DNA from: CAWGJC01 sp965276665
GTDB lineage: Bacteria; Pseudomonadota; Alphaproteobacteria; Acetobacterales; Acetobacteraceae
Direction: 5' to 3'
Length of the DNA stretch: 64,000 nucleotides
Assembly (NCBI GenBank): GCA_965276665.1
Contig: OZ255620.1
Span: 3,906,001-3,970,000, forward strand
The notes beneath the pieces are model-generated. The model saw nothing but the letters and a program-made list of their open reading frames with translations, had not been told where the DNA came from and searched no databases. This document shows positions 1 to 10,166 of the stretch, piece after piece. Position 1 is the stretch's first letter; each line of letters starts with the position of its first letter. The translations under genes and the position numbers were made by a program.

Positions 1-23
1 TTCGATTCCCCTCAGCTCCACCA
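1..23 (+). tRNA. 3' end of a tRNA or tmRNA-like gene, cut by the window edge
   Basis: The first 23 bases read as a T-loop (TTCGATT), the 3' side of a T-stem, an acceptor strand CAGCTCC, discriminator A and an encoded CCA. The acceptor strand CAGCTCCACCA is the one usual for tmRNA 3' ends. However, no tag-coding segment follows in the next 270 bases, and everything 5' is outside the window, so tRNA and tmRNA cannot be separated here. Nothing else is recognisable between 24 and 293. Confidence 0.5.
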
Positions 24-293
24 TCGCCCGCCCTAGAATATCTGAGATGCCGTGGTTCCGACTGCCATTTCGAGCGCGGCGTACGTGCAGGATACATAAG
101 CCTCGCTTTGGATGCTTGCGGAGCCGATCGGTCGATGGCGAGGCAGCAGTGCTATCCGCTTCCGGCAGCACACGGCCTGCGCCTCGCTCCGACACTGGTC
201 CGCATCGTCCATCGACAACCGCTTGCCGCCTCCCCGCGTTGCTCTCCCATGCGGGCGCGCATCACGCCGCCCGCGATCGACGGAGGAAACATC

Positions 294-782
294 ATGGATA
301 CCGTGGCAGATCCGAGCGACACCGGCGGCACTCTGATTGCGGCAAGCAAGGTGAACGGCACCAGCGTCTACGACACGGCCGGCGAGAAGCTTGGCAGCGT
401 GTACGACGTGGTGTTGCAGAAGGTCTCCGGGCAGGTCGAATACGCGATCCTGAGCTTCGGCGGGTTTCTGGGCATCGGGGAGAAATTCCATCCGCTGCCC
501 TGGAAGCAGCTTCGGTACGACACTAGCCGTGGCGGGTATGTCGTCAATCTCGACCGTGCGCAGTTGGAAGGCGCGCCGACCTATGCGGCCGACGAGATCG
601 GTAGCTGGGACAGCGACCGGAAAAGCCGCATCGACGATTATTACGGCAGTGCGGATCCGATGCTGGCCGGGGTTGCCGGTGTCGGCGGTATCGGGACGGT
701 CGCCGCGGCCGGCGGCGCGCTGGGCGATCCACTTGCCGACCCCGCGGGTGCCCCGCCGCGACCGGGTGGTCTCGCCCCCTGA
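294..782 (+). CDS. PRC-barrel domain protein
   Basis: A protein of 162 residues. After about 12 residues it has one PRC-barrel domain (about residues 15-90), seen in VYDTAGEKLGSVYDVVL and in YAILSFGGFLGIGEKFHPLP, the typical short beta-barrel repeat of stress or photosynthesis-associated PRC proteins. The tail after residue 120 is rich in Gly, Ala and Pro and probably disordered. The start at 294 is chosen because a GGAGGA ribosome site sits 6 bases upstream; a longer frame from 108 has no such site. The exact role is unknown; family members bind partners at membranes or RNA. The gene stands alone and is followed by two GC-rich hairpins. Confidence 0.85.
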   Translation: MDTVADPSDTGGTLIAASKVNGTSVYDTAGEKLGSVYDVVLQKVSGQVEYAILSFGGFLGIGEKFHPLPWKQLRYDTSRGGYVVNLDRAQLEGAPTYAADEIGSWDSDRKSRIDDYYGSADPMLAGVAGVGGIGTVAAAGGALGDPLADPAGAPPRPGGLAP

Positions 783-796
783 GCGCCGAGGGACAG

Positions 797-821
797 CCGC
801 CCCGGCCGCATGCCGGGGCGG
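797..821 (+). terminator. perfect 10-bp hairpin after the PRC-barrel gene
   Basis: CCGCCCCGGC, five loop bases, then the exact complement GCCGGGGCGG, starting 14 bases after the stop codon. The position suits a transcription terminator, but only a weak T-run follows. A second hairpin (GGCCGGCC arms, 851-874) lies shortly downstream. Assignment as a terminator is inference from position and stability. Confidence 0.5.
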
Positions 822-951
822 TCGTTCGCCCGTCCGACTTGCCTTGCCCGGGCCGGCCTTTCGCGCGGCCGGCCGCCATAAGGTGGCTGGCGTGGCGGCC
901 CTTCGGCCGGCATGGTCTGCGCCATGGCGCAGTTCGGAGGTGAATGAGCGG

Positions 952-2067
952 ATGAAGGCCATCGTCGTCGGGTCGGGGATCATCGGCGCCAGCGTCGCCT
1001 ATCACCTGGCGCGCGAGCGGGCCGAGGTGATCCTGGTCGACAGATCGGATCCGGGCCGCGCCACGGATGCCGGCGCGGGGATCGTTTGCCCCTGGGGATC
1101 GGGCGACCAGGACCGTGACCGCTACGCGATCTCCGCCGCGGCAGCCCGTTATTACCCTGAGCTCGTGGCGGCCTTGGCCGAGGAAGGGCAAAGCGACGTC
1201 AGCTACCGGCAGGTTGGCGCGATGTGGGTCTCGGAAGATCCCGCGCGGCTCGAGGCGACGGAACGCCTCGCGCGCGGGCGGATGGTGACGGCGCCGGAAG
1301 CCGGGCCGATCGACCGGCTCACGCCAAAAGAGGCGAGGGCGCTGTTCCCGCCGCTTCGCGAGGATATCGCAGCACTCCGCATCGGCGGGGGCGCGCGGGT
1401 CAACGGCCGTCAGATGGCGCAGGCCTTGATCCAGGCCGCGATCGCGCGGGGGGCGCGGCTCATCAAGGGCTCCGCCGAATTGCTGATGCGCGGCGAGCGG
1501 GTGGAGGGTGTGCTGATCGACGGCGAGGCGGTGGGCTGCGATGCCGTCGTCGCCGCCGCCGGGGCCTGGGCGGCCGGCTTTCTGCAGCCCGCGCAGGTGC
1601 GCCTCCCGGTCGCGCCGCAGCGCGGGCAGATCATTCATCTGCGCCTGCCGGGAACCGACACCTCGACCTGGCCGACCCTGCAGCCGATGAACAGTTACTA
1701 CCTGCTCGCCTTTGACGATTCGCGGGTGGTGATCGGCGCCTCGCGGGAGACCGGCTCCGGGTTCGATCACCGGCTGACCGCGGGGGGCGTGGCCGAGGTG
1801 CTGAATGCGGGGCTGTCGGTCGCGCCCGGCCTGGCCGGGTGGACCTTGCACGAAACCCGGATCGGGTTTCGGCCGCTCGCCGATGATGACATGCCGAAGC
1901 TCGGGCCGGTGCGCGGCGTGGAGAATCTGCTGATCGCCAACGGGCTCGGCCCGCGCGGCCTGACGGTCGGACCGTATGCCGGTGCGCTGGTGGCCCAGGC
2001 GGCGCTGGGCCGGGAGCCCGAGATGCCGCTCGCCGCCTTCGATCCGATGCGCGCCAACGCCCGCTGA
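952..2067 (+). CDS. FAD-dependent oxidoreductase, DadA/glycine-oxidase type
   Basis: A 371-residue DAO-family flavoenzyme. The Rossmann FAD motif GSGIIG is at residues 7-12, followed by the acidic end of the second strand (VILVDR). The family's C-terminal FAD-binding segment is present as NGLGPRGLTVGP, about 30 residues before the end. The family oxidises the amine of D- or secondary amino acids (D-amino acid dehydrogenase, glycine or sarcosine oxidase); the substrate cannot be read from sequence. The ATG at 952 is chosen because it begins directly at the FAD strand (MKAIVVGSG) and has AGGTG/GGAGG 10-16 bases upstream. It is convergent with htpG, 12 bases apart. Confidence 0.85.
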   Translation: MKAIVVGSGIIGASVAYHLARERAEVILVDRSDPGRATDAGAGIVCPWGSGDQDRDRYAISAAAARYYPELVAALAEEGQSDVSYRQVGAMWVSEDPARLEATERLARGRMVTAPEAGPIDRLTPKEARALFPPLREDIAALRIGGGARVNGRQMAQALIQAAIARGARLIKGSAELLMRGERVEGVLIDGEAVGCDAVVAAAGAWAAGFLQPAQVRLPVAPQRGQIIHLRLPGTDTSTWPTLQPMNSYYLLAFDDSRVVIGASRETGSGFDHRLTAGGVAEVLNAGLSVAPGLAGWTLHETRIGFRPLADDDMPKLGPVRGVENLLIANGLGPRGLTVGPYAGALVAQAALGREPEMPLAAFDPMRANAR

Positions 2068-2079
2068 GCGGGCGCGTCG

Positions 2080-3915
<1,836 letters not shown>

Positions 3916-3980
3916 GCGTTCCTGGTCCCCGTGTTCCGCTGCGCGTCAGGTAATCCCCCAGGCGGACAAGTTCCAGTCTC

Positions 3981-4832
3981 CTATGCGCGGAGGAACGCCT
4001 TGGCGGCGCGCCCATAATCCTCCCCGCGCGTCACCCGACGCATCAGCTCGGCGGAGGCGAGCGCGGGCAGGGGCGCGCCGTCCCTGAGCGCCTGCATGGT
4101 GTCGCGGATCGCCTGGACCGCCGCCTGGAAGGGCTGGTGGCCCTGCAGGGCGATGCGCACGCGGTGACGGGCGAGCAGGGCGCGGTCGGCGAGCGCGCCG
4201 CCGGTGCCGCCGAGCACGATCGGCAGGCTGGTGGCGACCGCGACCGCGGCGAGCTCCGCCTCGGTGGTCACGCCGGTGAGGAAGATCGCATCCACCCCCG
4301 CCGCGGTATAGGCGCGCACCCGAGCGAGGGCCTCGGCCTCGCCGGCGATCGCCATCGCGCTGGTGCGGCCGATCACCGCGAGCGCCGGGTCGCGCCGCGC
4401 GGCGAGCGCCGCGCGCATCTTGCCAACCCCTTCCTCGAGCGGGATCAGCCGTGGCGCGCCGCCGCCATGAGGCGGTGGCAGCAAGGTGTCCTCGATGGTC
4501 AGCCCGGCGATGCCCGCGGCCTCGAGCTCCTCGACCGTGCGCATCACGTTGAGCGCGTTGCCGTAGCCATGATCCGCATCGACCAGCAGCGGCATGCCGC
4601 CGGCCCGGCCGATGCGCCGCGCCTGCTCGGCGAACTCGGTCAGGGTCAGCACCACGATATCGGGCGCGCCGAGCACCGCGAGCGAGGCGACGGAGCCCGC
4701 GAACATACCGAGAGGAAAGCCGAGATCCTCGGCGATCCGGGCCGAGATCGGGTCGAACACCGAGGCCGGGTGCACGCAGTCATCGCCCGAGAGGATCGCC
4801 CGGAACGCCTCGCGCCGCTTGCTCGCCCACAT
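3981..4832 (-). CDS. oxaloacetate decarboxylase, isocitrate lyase/PEP mutase superfamily
   Basis: 283 residues forming one isocitrate-lyase/PEP-mutase alpha/beta barrel. The Mg-binding motif is DADHGYG at residues 85-91, with His in place of the Thr usual in lyases, followed by LTIEDT near 111-116. This His version is known from PA4872-type oxaloacetate decarboxylases, which convert oxaloacetate to pyruvate and CO2. The catalytic Cys loop of methylisocitrate lyases (KKCGH) is absent, arguing against PrpB. The start at 4832 is preceded by GAGGGGACGGG; a longer frame to 4973 would run into the divergent neighbour. The 63-base gap to the divergent reductase probably holds both promoters. Confidence 0.85.
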   Translation of the reverse strand: MWASKRREAFRAILSGDDCVHPASVFDPISARIAEDLGFPLGMFAGSVASLAVLGAPDIVVLTLTEFAEQARRIGRAGGMPLLVDADHGYGNALNVMRTVEELEAAGIAGLTIEDTLLPPPHGGGAPRLIPLEEGVGKMRAALAARRDPALAVIGRTSAMAIAGEAEALARVRAYTAAGVDAIFLTGVTTEAELAAVAVATSLPIVLGGTGGALADRALLARHRVRIALQGHQPFQAAVQAIRDTMQALRDGAPLPALASAELMRRVTRGEDYGRAAKAFLRA

Positions 4833-4895
4833 GGTTCCCGTCCCCTCGGTTGCGCGGTAGGATTTCCCGCATAAGCAGAATCCGGGAGTGGGTCC

Positions 4896-5954
4896 ATGTC
4901 TCCACGCATCGCCTTCATGGGCGCGGGCGCGGTCGGCGGCTATGTCGGCGGCCATCTCGCCGATTTCGGCCACGACGTCGTGCTAATCGATCCCTGGCCC
5001 GAGCATGTCGAGACGATCCGCGCGCGCGGCCTCTCGCTCTCCGGGGTGACGCCGGAGGAGGCGCGCACCGTGCGGCCGCGCATGATGCATCTGACCGAGG
5101 TGCAGTCGCTGGCCAAGGAGGCGCCGGTCGACATCGCCTTCGTGTCGGTGAAATCCTACGACACCGAATGGGCGACGATGCTGATCCGGCAATACCTGGC
5201 GCCGGGCGGTTTCGTGGTCTCGCTGCAGAACTGCATCAACGAGGAGCGGATCGCCGGCATCGTCGGCTGGGGGAGGACGCTCGGCTGCATCGCGGCGCGC
5301 ATCTCGGTCGATCTGGTGGCGCCCGGCGAGATCCGCCGCACCGTGCCGAAAGGCGGCGCGGCGCATACCGTGTTCCGGGTCGGCGAGGTGCATGGTCGGG
5401 TGACGCAGCGGGCCGAGCAGGTGGCCGCGATGATCGCCGATATCGACAGCGTGAAGGTGACGACGAATCTCTGGGGTGAGCGGTGGTCGAAGCTCTGCCT
5501 CAATGCGATGCGGAACGGCATCTCGGCGGCCAGCGGCCTCGCCGGCAACGCCGCCGACCGGGACGACGCGATCCGCCGCCTCGCGATCCGGGTGGGCGGG
5601 GAGGCGGTGCGGACCGGCCAGGCGTTCGGCTACCGGCTCGAGCATATCGGCAATCTCGACCCGGAGCGTCTGGCGCTGGCCGGGGAAGGCGATGCGGCCG
5701 CGCTCGCCGAGGTGGAGGCGCTGATGCTCGCCGGCAGCAACACCGAGGGGCGGAGCGATGCGCAGCGCCCGTCGATGGGACAGGACATGCTGAAGGGCAG
5801 GCGGACCGAGATCGACTACATCAACGGCTTCATCGTGCGGCAGGCGGAGACGATCGGCCGCACGGCGCCGGCCAATGCGGCGCTGACCGCGGCGGTGAAG
5901 CGGGTCGAGCGCGGCGAGGCGGCGGCGGCACCGGCGGTTCTCGCCGGGCTCTAG
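4896..5954 (+). CDS. ketopantoate reductase family (ApbA/PanE-like) NADPH-dependent reductase
   Basis: 352 residues. The NADPH motif GAGAVG lies at residues 9-14. The family's catalytic Lys/Asn pair is visible in WSKLCLNAM near residue 195. The C-terminal substrate signature is present as SMGQDMLKGRRTEIDYING, with the conserved Glu. True PanE reduces 2-dehydropantoate to pantoate; at about 350 residues this copy is longer than PanE (about 300), so it may act on another 2-oxo or 2-hydroxy acid. It is divergent from the oxaloacetate decarboxylase, suggesting shared control and related metabolism, but this is inference. Confidence 0.85.
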   Translation: MSPRIAFMGAGAVGGYVGGHLADFGHDVVLIDPWPEHVETIRARGLSLSGVTPEEARTVRPRMMHLTEVQSLAKEAPVDIAFVSVKSYDTEWATMLIRQYLAPGGFVVSLQNCINEERIAGIVGWGRTLGCIAARISVDLVAPGEIRRTVPKGGAAHTVFRVGEVHGRVTQRAEQVAAMIADIDSVKVTTNLWGERWSKLCLNAMRNGISAASGLAGNAADRDDAIRRLAIRVGGEAVRTGQAFGYRLEHIGNLDPERLALAGEGDAAALAEVEALMLAGSNTEGRSDAQRPSMGQDMLKGRRTEIDYINGFIVRQAETIGRTAPANAALTAAVKRVERGEAAAAPAVLAGL

Positions 5955-6070
5955 GCCGGGAGCGGCGCCGGCACGCTGGAATTGCGCCACAACTGCGAGT
6001 GCTGCGACCGCGCCCGGCTCCACGAAGCGGGTTCTCCGGGCAGGCGGCTGCGGGCCGGCCGGTCCCGCGA

Positions 6071-6472
6071 TCAATCCGGCAGGTTGAGCGATTTCGGCCA
6101 GCGCGCGGTGCGCTGGCGCTCCTGCTCGGCGGTGAGGTGGTTGGGGCCGTCGGCCACCCCCTCCTCCTTCTCCGGCAGGGCCGCCGGCCCGCTCCAGCAA
6201 TCGACGGTGCCGAGGCTCCGCGTGCAGAAGCGCTGCGGCGGGGGCGGGCCCTCCGCCGGCGCGCAATAGCTCTTGCCCTGGTCGAGCCGGACCACCGAGC
6301 AATCCCGCCCGGTGACGCCGGAGACCGCGAGATCCGGGATCGCGCGGCCGAACACCACGACGCTCGCGGCATTGGCGGCGACGAAGGCGCCGGTCGGCTC
6401 CGTGCAGCCCGGCGTCAGGAGCAGGACGGGCATGGCCAGAAGCGGCAATAGGAGCGGGACCGGCCAATGCAT
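6071..6472 (-). CDS. small lipoprotein of unknown function
   Basis: 133 residues. It starts with a hydrophobic signal segment and a lipobox LLLTPGC, placing the mature N-terminal Cys around residue 23. After cleavage the chain is Pro- and Cys-containing (further Cys in GRDCSV, SYCAP, RFCTR, VDCWSG), suggesting disulfides in the periplasm. I do not recognise a named family. It is transcribed away from the yfgM-bamB-der cluster, whose upstream region overlaps this gene's 5' end. The gap 5955-6070 shows nothing. Confidence 0.75.
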   Translation of the reverse strand: MHWPVPLLLPLLAMPVLLLTPGCTEPTGAFVAANAASVVVFGRAIPDLAVSGVTGRDCSVVRLDQGKSYCAPAEGPPPPQRFCTRSLGTVDCWSGPAALPEKEEGVADGPNHLTAEQERQRTARWPKSLNLPD

Positions 6473-6577
6473 GGCGCATCCTCGCGCGCTCGCATGAACG
6501 GGGAATTAAAAGCCGCAGGCGGTTTGCCGCCGCCGCGGGGCGCGGCTATGGTCCGGCCGCCGAAAACAGGGTTTCAC

Positions 6578-7249
6578 GTGGCTGACATCTTCGACGAAGT
6601 AAAAGAAGACCTGCGGGCGGAACGGGCGCAGGCGATGCTTCGCCGTTACGGCGCGGCGCTTCTCGTGGTCGCCGTGCTGGTGATCGGCGCGGTGGGGGGC
6701 TGGCAGGCCTGGCAATGGGTCGAATCGAGGCGGGATGCGCGCGCCGCCTCCCTCTATCTCGCGGCGATGCGCGACGCTGACGGGATTCCTCCCGCTGGCG
6801 ACGCGGCCAAGCGGACCGCCGCCGCCGGCGCCTTTCTCGCGATCGCCGATCACGGCGCCACGCCGGACGGCTACCGGACGCTTTCCCGCCTGCGCGCCGC
6901 CGGGCTGAAGGCGGATGGCGGCGACGTACCGGCCGCGCTCACGCTGTGGAACCAGGTGTCCGCCGACGCCGACGCCGACCCGCTGCTGCGCGATCTCGCC
7001 GGCCTGCTCTGGGTGCAGCATCAGATCGATTCCGGCGATCCGGCCACGCTTCGCGCCCGGCTCGACCCGCTGATCCGCGGCGACAATCCCTGGCATCCGC
7101 TGGCGCAGGAGGAGGCGGCGCTGCTCGACCTCCGCCTCGGCCAGACCGACGCGGCGCGGGCCACGCTCCGCAACCTCACCATCGACACCACGGTCCCGGA
7201 GGGGGTGCGCGGCCGGGCGAACGGGCTGCTCGCGGAGATCGGCGGATGA
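6578..7249 (+). CDS. YfgM-like tetratricopeptide membrane protein
   Basis: About 223 residues. The pattern is a short charged cytoplasmic N-terminus (ADIFDEVKEDLRAERA), one transmembrane helix (about residues 24-44) and a helical TPR-like periplasmic domain. This matches the YfgM/TPR_21 family, which works beside the Sec translocon and BamB. A GTG start at 6578 is chosen because the family consensus begins there; an in-frame ATG at 6548 would add ten unusual residues. The ribosome site is weak at both. Its stop overlaps the bamB start (ATGA at 7246-7249), so translation is probably coupled. Confidence 0.85.
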   Translation: MADIFDEVKEDLRAERAQAMLRRYGAALLVVAVLVIGAVGGWQAWQWVESRRDARAASLYLAAMRDADGIPPAGDAAKRTAAAGAFLAIADHGATPDGYRTLSRLRAAGLKADGGDVPAALTLWNQVSADADADPLLRDLAGLLWVQHQIDSGDPATLRARLDPLIRGDNPWHPLAQEEAALLDLRLGQTDAARATLRNLTIDTTVPEGVRGRANGLLAEIGG

Positions 7250-8583
7250 GCGGGAACCGTCGCCCCGCTTTCCCTCTGGGCCGGCGCGCCGCGCTCATGC
7301 TGCCGATGCTGCTCGCCGGCTGCAATACGCTGAGCGATCTGTTCGCCACCCCGAAGACGCCGCTGCCGGGCCTGCGCCAACCGGTGCTCGCCGGCAACAA
7401 CGCGCTGCAGCCGGATGTCACCTATCGCAGCGCCGTCAGCGTGCCCCCGGCGATCCGCAATGCCGGCTGGCTGCAAGCCGGGGGCGCGCCCAGCCATGTG
7501 ATGCAGAACCTCGCCGCCAGCGGGCTCAACCAGGCTTGGCGGCACGATCTCGGCGAGAGCGGCGGCTATCGGCGCAGCATCCCCTGTCCGCCGGTGGTGG
7601 CCGGGGGGCGGATCTTCGGCATGGACCCCGATGCGGTGGTGCATGCCAATGATCTGCGCACCGGCGAACGGATCTGGCGCACTCCCACCCGCGCGCGCAA
7701 GGACCGCAGCACCAATGTCGGCGGCGGACTCTCGACGGACGGTAGCACGCTTTACGTCGCGACCGGCCGCGCCGAGGTGCTGGCGCTCGACCCTGCGCGG
7801 GGCACGATCCGCTGGCGCAAGCCGATCGCCGAGCCGGCGCGCTGCGCGCCCACCATCGCCGATGGCCGGCTCTTCGTCACCACCGCCGCCGATCGGCTGG
7901 TCGCGCTCTCCGCCACGGATGGCTCGCACCAGTGGGATTATCAGGCGACGACCGCGGTCACCAGCGTGCTGGGTCAGCCCTCGCCCGCCTACACGGACGG
8001 CATCGTGGTGGCCGGGTTCGGCTCGGGCGACCTGATCGCGTTCCGCGCGGATGGCGGCAGCGTGGTCTGGGCGGAGAGCCTCGCCGCGGTCTCCTCGTCG
8101 AACCTGGCGGCGATTTCCGCGGTGCGCGGCCTGCCGGTGATCGACAGCAACCGGGTGTTCGCGATCGGACTCGGCGGCCTGATGCTCTGCCTCGACCTGC
8201 GCAGCGGGCGGCGGCTATGGGAGCGCAACGTCGCCGGCGGCGACACGCCCTGGGTGGCGGGCGACTGGATCTACATCCTGACCGCCAGCCAGCAGCTGGC
8301 CGCGATCAACCGCAATGACGGCAATGCCGCCTGGGTGGTGGACCTGCCGCGCTGGACCAATCCGCGACGGCAGACCGGCGCCATTCTCTGGCGCGGCCCG
8401 GTGATGGTGGAGGGCCATCTCATCACCGTCAGCACCGACCACACCGTGCAGTCCCGCCTCGCCGCCACCGGTGAGATGGTCGGGCAGCGCGTGGTGCTGG
8501 CCGAGGCGACGCTGAGCCCGATCGTTGCCGACGGCACCCTTCTCGTGCTGACCGATGACGGCGTGCTGACCGCGTTCCGCTAG
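7246..8583 (+). CDS. bamB: outer membrane assembly lipoprotein BamB
   Basis: 445 residues. A lipoprotein signal ends in LLAGC with the lipidated Cys at residue 26. It is followed by the eight-bladed PQQ-type beta-propeller, with repeating blades such as VHANDLRTGERIWRTP, VLALDPARGTIRWRKP and MLCLDLRSGRRLWERN. BamB is the accessory lipoprotein of the BAM complex that inserts outer-membrane beta-barrels. It sits between the YfgM-like gene (4-base overlap) and der (4-base gap), the usual alphaproteobacterial order. It is about 50 residues longer than E. coli BamB, mostly at the N-terminal side. Confidence 0.93.
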   Translation: MSGNRRPAFPLGRRAALMLPMLLAGCNTLSDLFATPKTPLPGLRQPVLAGNNALQPDVTYRSAVSVPPAIRNAGWLQAGGAPSHVMQNLAASGLNQAWRHDLGESGGYRRSIPCPPVVAGGRIFGMDPDAVVHANDLRTGERIWRTPTRARKDRSTNVGGGLSTDGSTLYVATGRAEVLALDPARGTIRWRKPIAEPARCAPTIADGRLFVTTAADRLVALSATDGSHQWDYQATTAVTSVLGQPSPAYTDGIVVAGFGSGDLIAFRADGGSVVWAESLAAVSSSNLAAISAVRGLPVIDSNRVFAIGLGGLMLCLDLRSGRRLWERNVAGGDTPWVAGDWIYILTASQQLAAINRNDGNAAWVVDLPRWTNPRRQTGAILWRGPVMVEGHLITVSTDHTVQSRLAATGEMVGQRVVLAEATLSPIVADGTLLVLTDDGVLTAFR

Positions 8584-8587
8584 ACCG

Positions 8588-9964
8588 ATGCCGCCCTCGC
8601 CCCTGCCCGTGCCCCCGCCATTGGTGGTGATCGCCGGCCGGGCGAATGTGGGCAAGTCCACGCTGTTCAACCGTCTGGCCGGGCGGCGCAGCGCGATCGT
8701 CGCCGACACGCCCGGCGTCACCCGCGACCGCAAGGAGGCGGAGGCGACGCTCCGCGGGCGCGCGGTCCGTCTGGTGGACACGGCCGGGCTCGAGGAGGCG
8801 CCGCCAGAGAGTCTCGCCGGGCGGATGCGCACATCTTCCGAGACCGCGATCCAGCATGCCGCCCTGGTGCTCTTCGTGATCGATGCCCGCTCCGGCGTGA
8901 CCCCGGGGGACGCGCATTTCGCCGCCTGGCTGCGCCGGCAGGGGCGACCGGTGCTGCTGGTCGCCAACAAGGCGGAAGGCCGCGGCGGCGCGGCGGCGGC
9001 GCTGGAGGCGTTCTCGCTCGGACTCGGCGATCCCGTCGCGGTCTCCGCCGAGCACGGCGAGGGGCTGGCCGATCTTGCCGCCGAAATTGCCGACCACCTG
9101 CCGCCCGAGGACGCGGTTGATCCGGAGGACGAACCTGGGGATCCCATCGGACGGGTGCTGAAGCTCGCCATTGTCGGGCGGCCGAATGCCGGCAAATCCA
9201 CCCTGCTCAACCGGCTCGCCGGCGAGGAACGGATGATCACCGGCCCCGAGCCCGGCCTGACCCGCGACGCCGTCGCCACCCGCATCGCCGACGAGGCGGG
9301 CGAGATCGAGCTGGTCGACACGGCCGGGCTCCGCCGCAAGGCGCGGATCGAGGCGCCGCTCGAGCGGATGTCGGTGGGCGCCAGCCTCGACGCGCTCCGC
9401 ATGGCCGAGGTGGTGGTGCTGGCGGTCGACGTCGAGCTCGGGCTGCACGAGCAGGATCTGCAGATCGCCCGGCTGGTCGAGCGCGAGGGACGCGCGCTGG
9501 TCCTCGCGCTCAACAAATGGGACGCGGTGGCGGACCGCAACGCGACCCGCCGCGCGATCACCGACCGGCTAGAAACCTCGCTCGCGCAATCGCGCGGCAT
9601 TCCGGTGGTGTTCTTCTCGGCGTTGACCGGCGCGGGGGTGGACCGGCTGCTGCCGGCGGTGCGGGAGGCGGCGCGCATCTGGAACCGGCGCGTGCCGACC
9701 GCCGAGCTGAATCGCTGGTTCGAGGCCGCGCTCGTCCGTCACGCCCCGCCTCTGGTGAGCGGCAGGCGCCTCAAGCTCCGCTACATGACGCAGGCCAAGG
9801 CGCGTCCGCCGACCTTCGTGCTATTCGGCACCCGCGCCGAACAGCTCCCGGAGGATTACCGCCGCTATCTGGTGAACGGTCTGCGCGAGGCCTTCGGCCT
9901 GCCCGGCACGCCGATCCGCCTGCAATTGCGCGGCACCACCAATCCTTTCGCCAACGAGTCCTAA
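8588..9964 (+). CDS. der: ribosome biogenesis GTPase Der (EngA)
   Basis: 458 residues with two GTPase domains in tandem. The first P-loop is GRANVGKS at residues 17-24; the second is GRPNAGKS near residue 198. DTAG switch II motifs follow each (VDTAGLEEAP, VDTAGLRRKA). The second domain has a standard NKWD specificity motif; the first has NKAE in its place. The C-terminal KH-like domain is present (LKLRYMTQAKARPPTF). Der is needed for assembly of the 50S ribosomal subunit. It is the last gene of the yfgM-bamB-der cluster, and an inverted-repeat element starts right after its stop. Confidence 0.97.
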   Translation: MPPSPLPVPPPLVVIAGRANVGKSTLFNRLAGRRSAIVADTPGVTRDRKEAEATLRGRAVRLVDTAGLEEAPPESLAGRMRTSSETAIQHAALVLFVIDARSGVTPGDAHFAAWLRRQGRPVLLVANKAEGRGGAAAALEAFSLGLGDPVAVSAEHGEGLADLAAEIADHLPPEDAVDPEDEPGDPIGRVLKLAIVGRPNAGKSTLLNRLAGEERMITGPEPGLTRDAVATRIADEAGEIELVDTAGLRRKARIEAPLERMSVGASLDALRMAEVVVLAVDVELGLHEQDLQIARLVEREGRALVLALNKWDAVADRNATRRAITDRLETSLAQSRGIPVVFFSALTGAGVDRLLPAVREAARIWNRRVPTAELNRWFEAALVRHAPPLVSGRRLKLRYMTQAKARPPTFVLFGTRAEQLPEDYRRYLVNGLREAFGLPGTPIRLQLRGTTNPFANES

Positions 9965-10069
9965 AGCATTTTCACCTTCTGTGGTGCCGACGCCGGCCCC
10001 CCACGAAACTATACTACCGCTGGGGGCCCGGTGGGGCGAGGGCCGGCGCCGACTTAACTGAAAATGCTC
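9965..10069. repeat. 105-bp intergenic inverted-repeat element (AGCATTTTCA type)
   Basis: The left end AGCATTTTCA (9965-9974) and right end TGAAAATGCT (10059-10068) are exact inverted repeats. Inside them, GTGCCGACGCCGGCC pairs imperfectly with GGCCGGCGCCGAC, so the whole element can fold into one long hairpin. It lies immediately after der. A second, diverged element with related CTAGAGCAT ends lies at 38179-38286. Such ends recur in intergenic repeats of many alphaproteobacteria; it could act as a terminator or be a small non-autonomous mobile element. Confidence 0.7.
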
Positions 10070-10166
10070 TAGCCATCTTCCTTAAACACTCTCGCCATCA
10101 AGGCTGCGCTGCGGCAACTATTCCGCAACGGGTCGGCAGCAGCGGCCGCGCGGGGGGGAGATCGTC

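Noticed and set aside
1..293. A full permuted two-piece tmRNA gene at the window start
   Set aside because: Only the CCA end is present and no tag-coding or GGGG-beginning segment can be found in the following bases.
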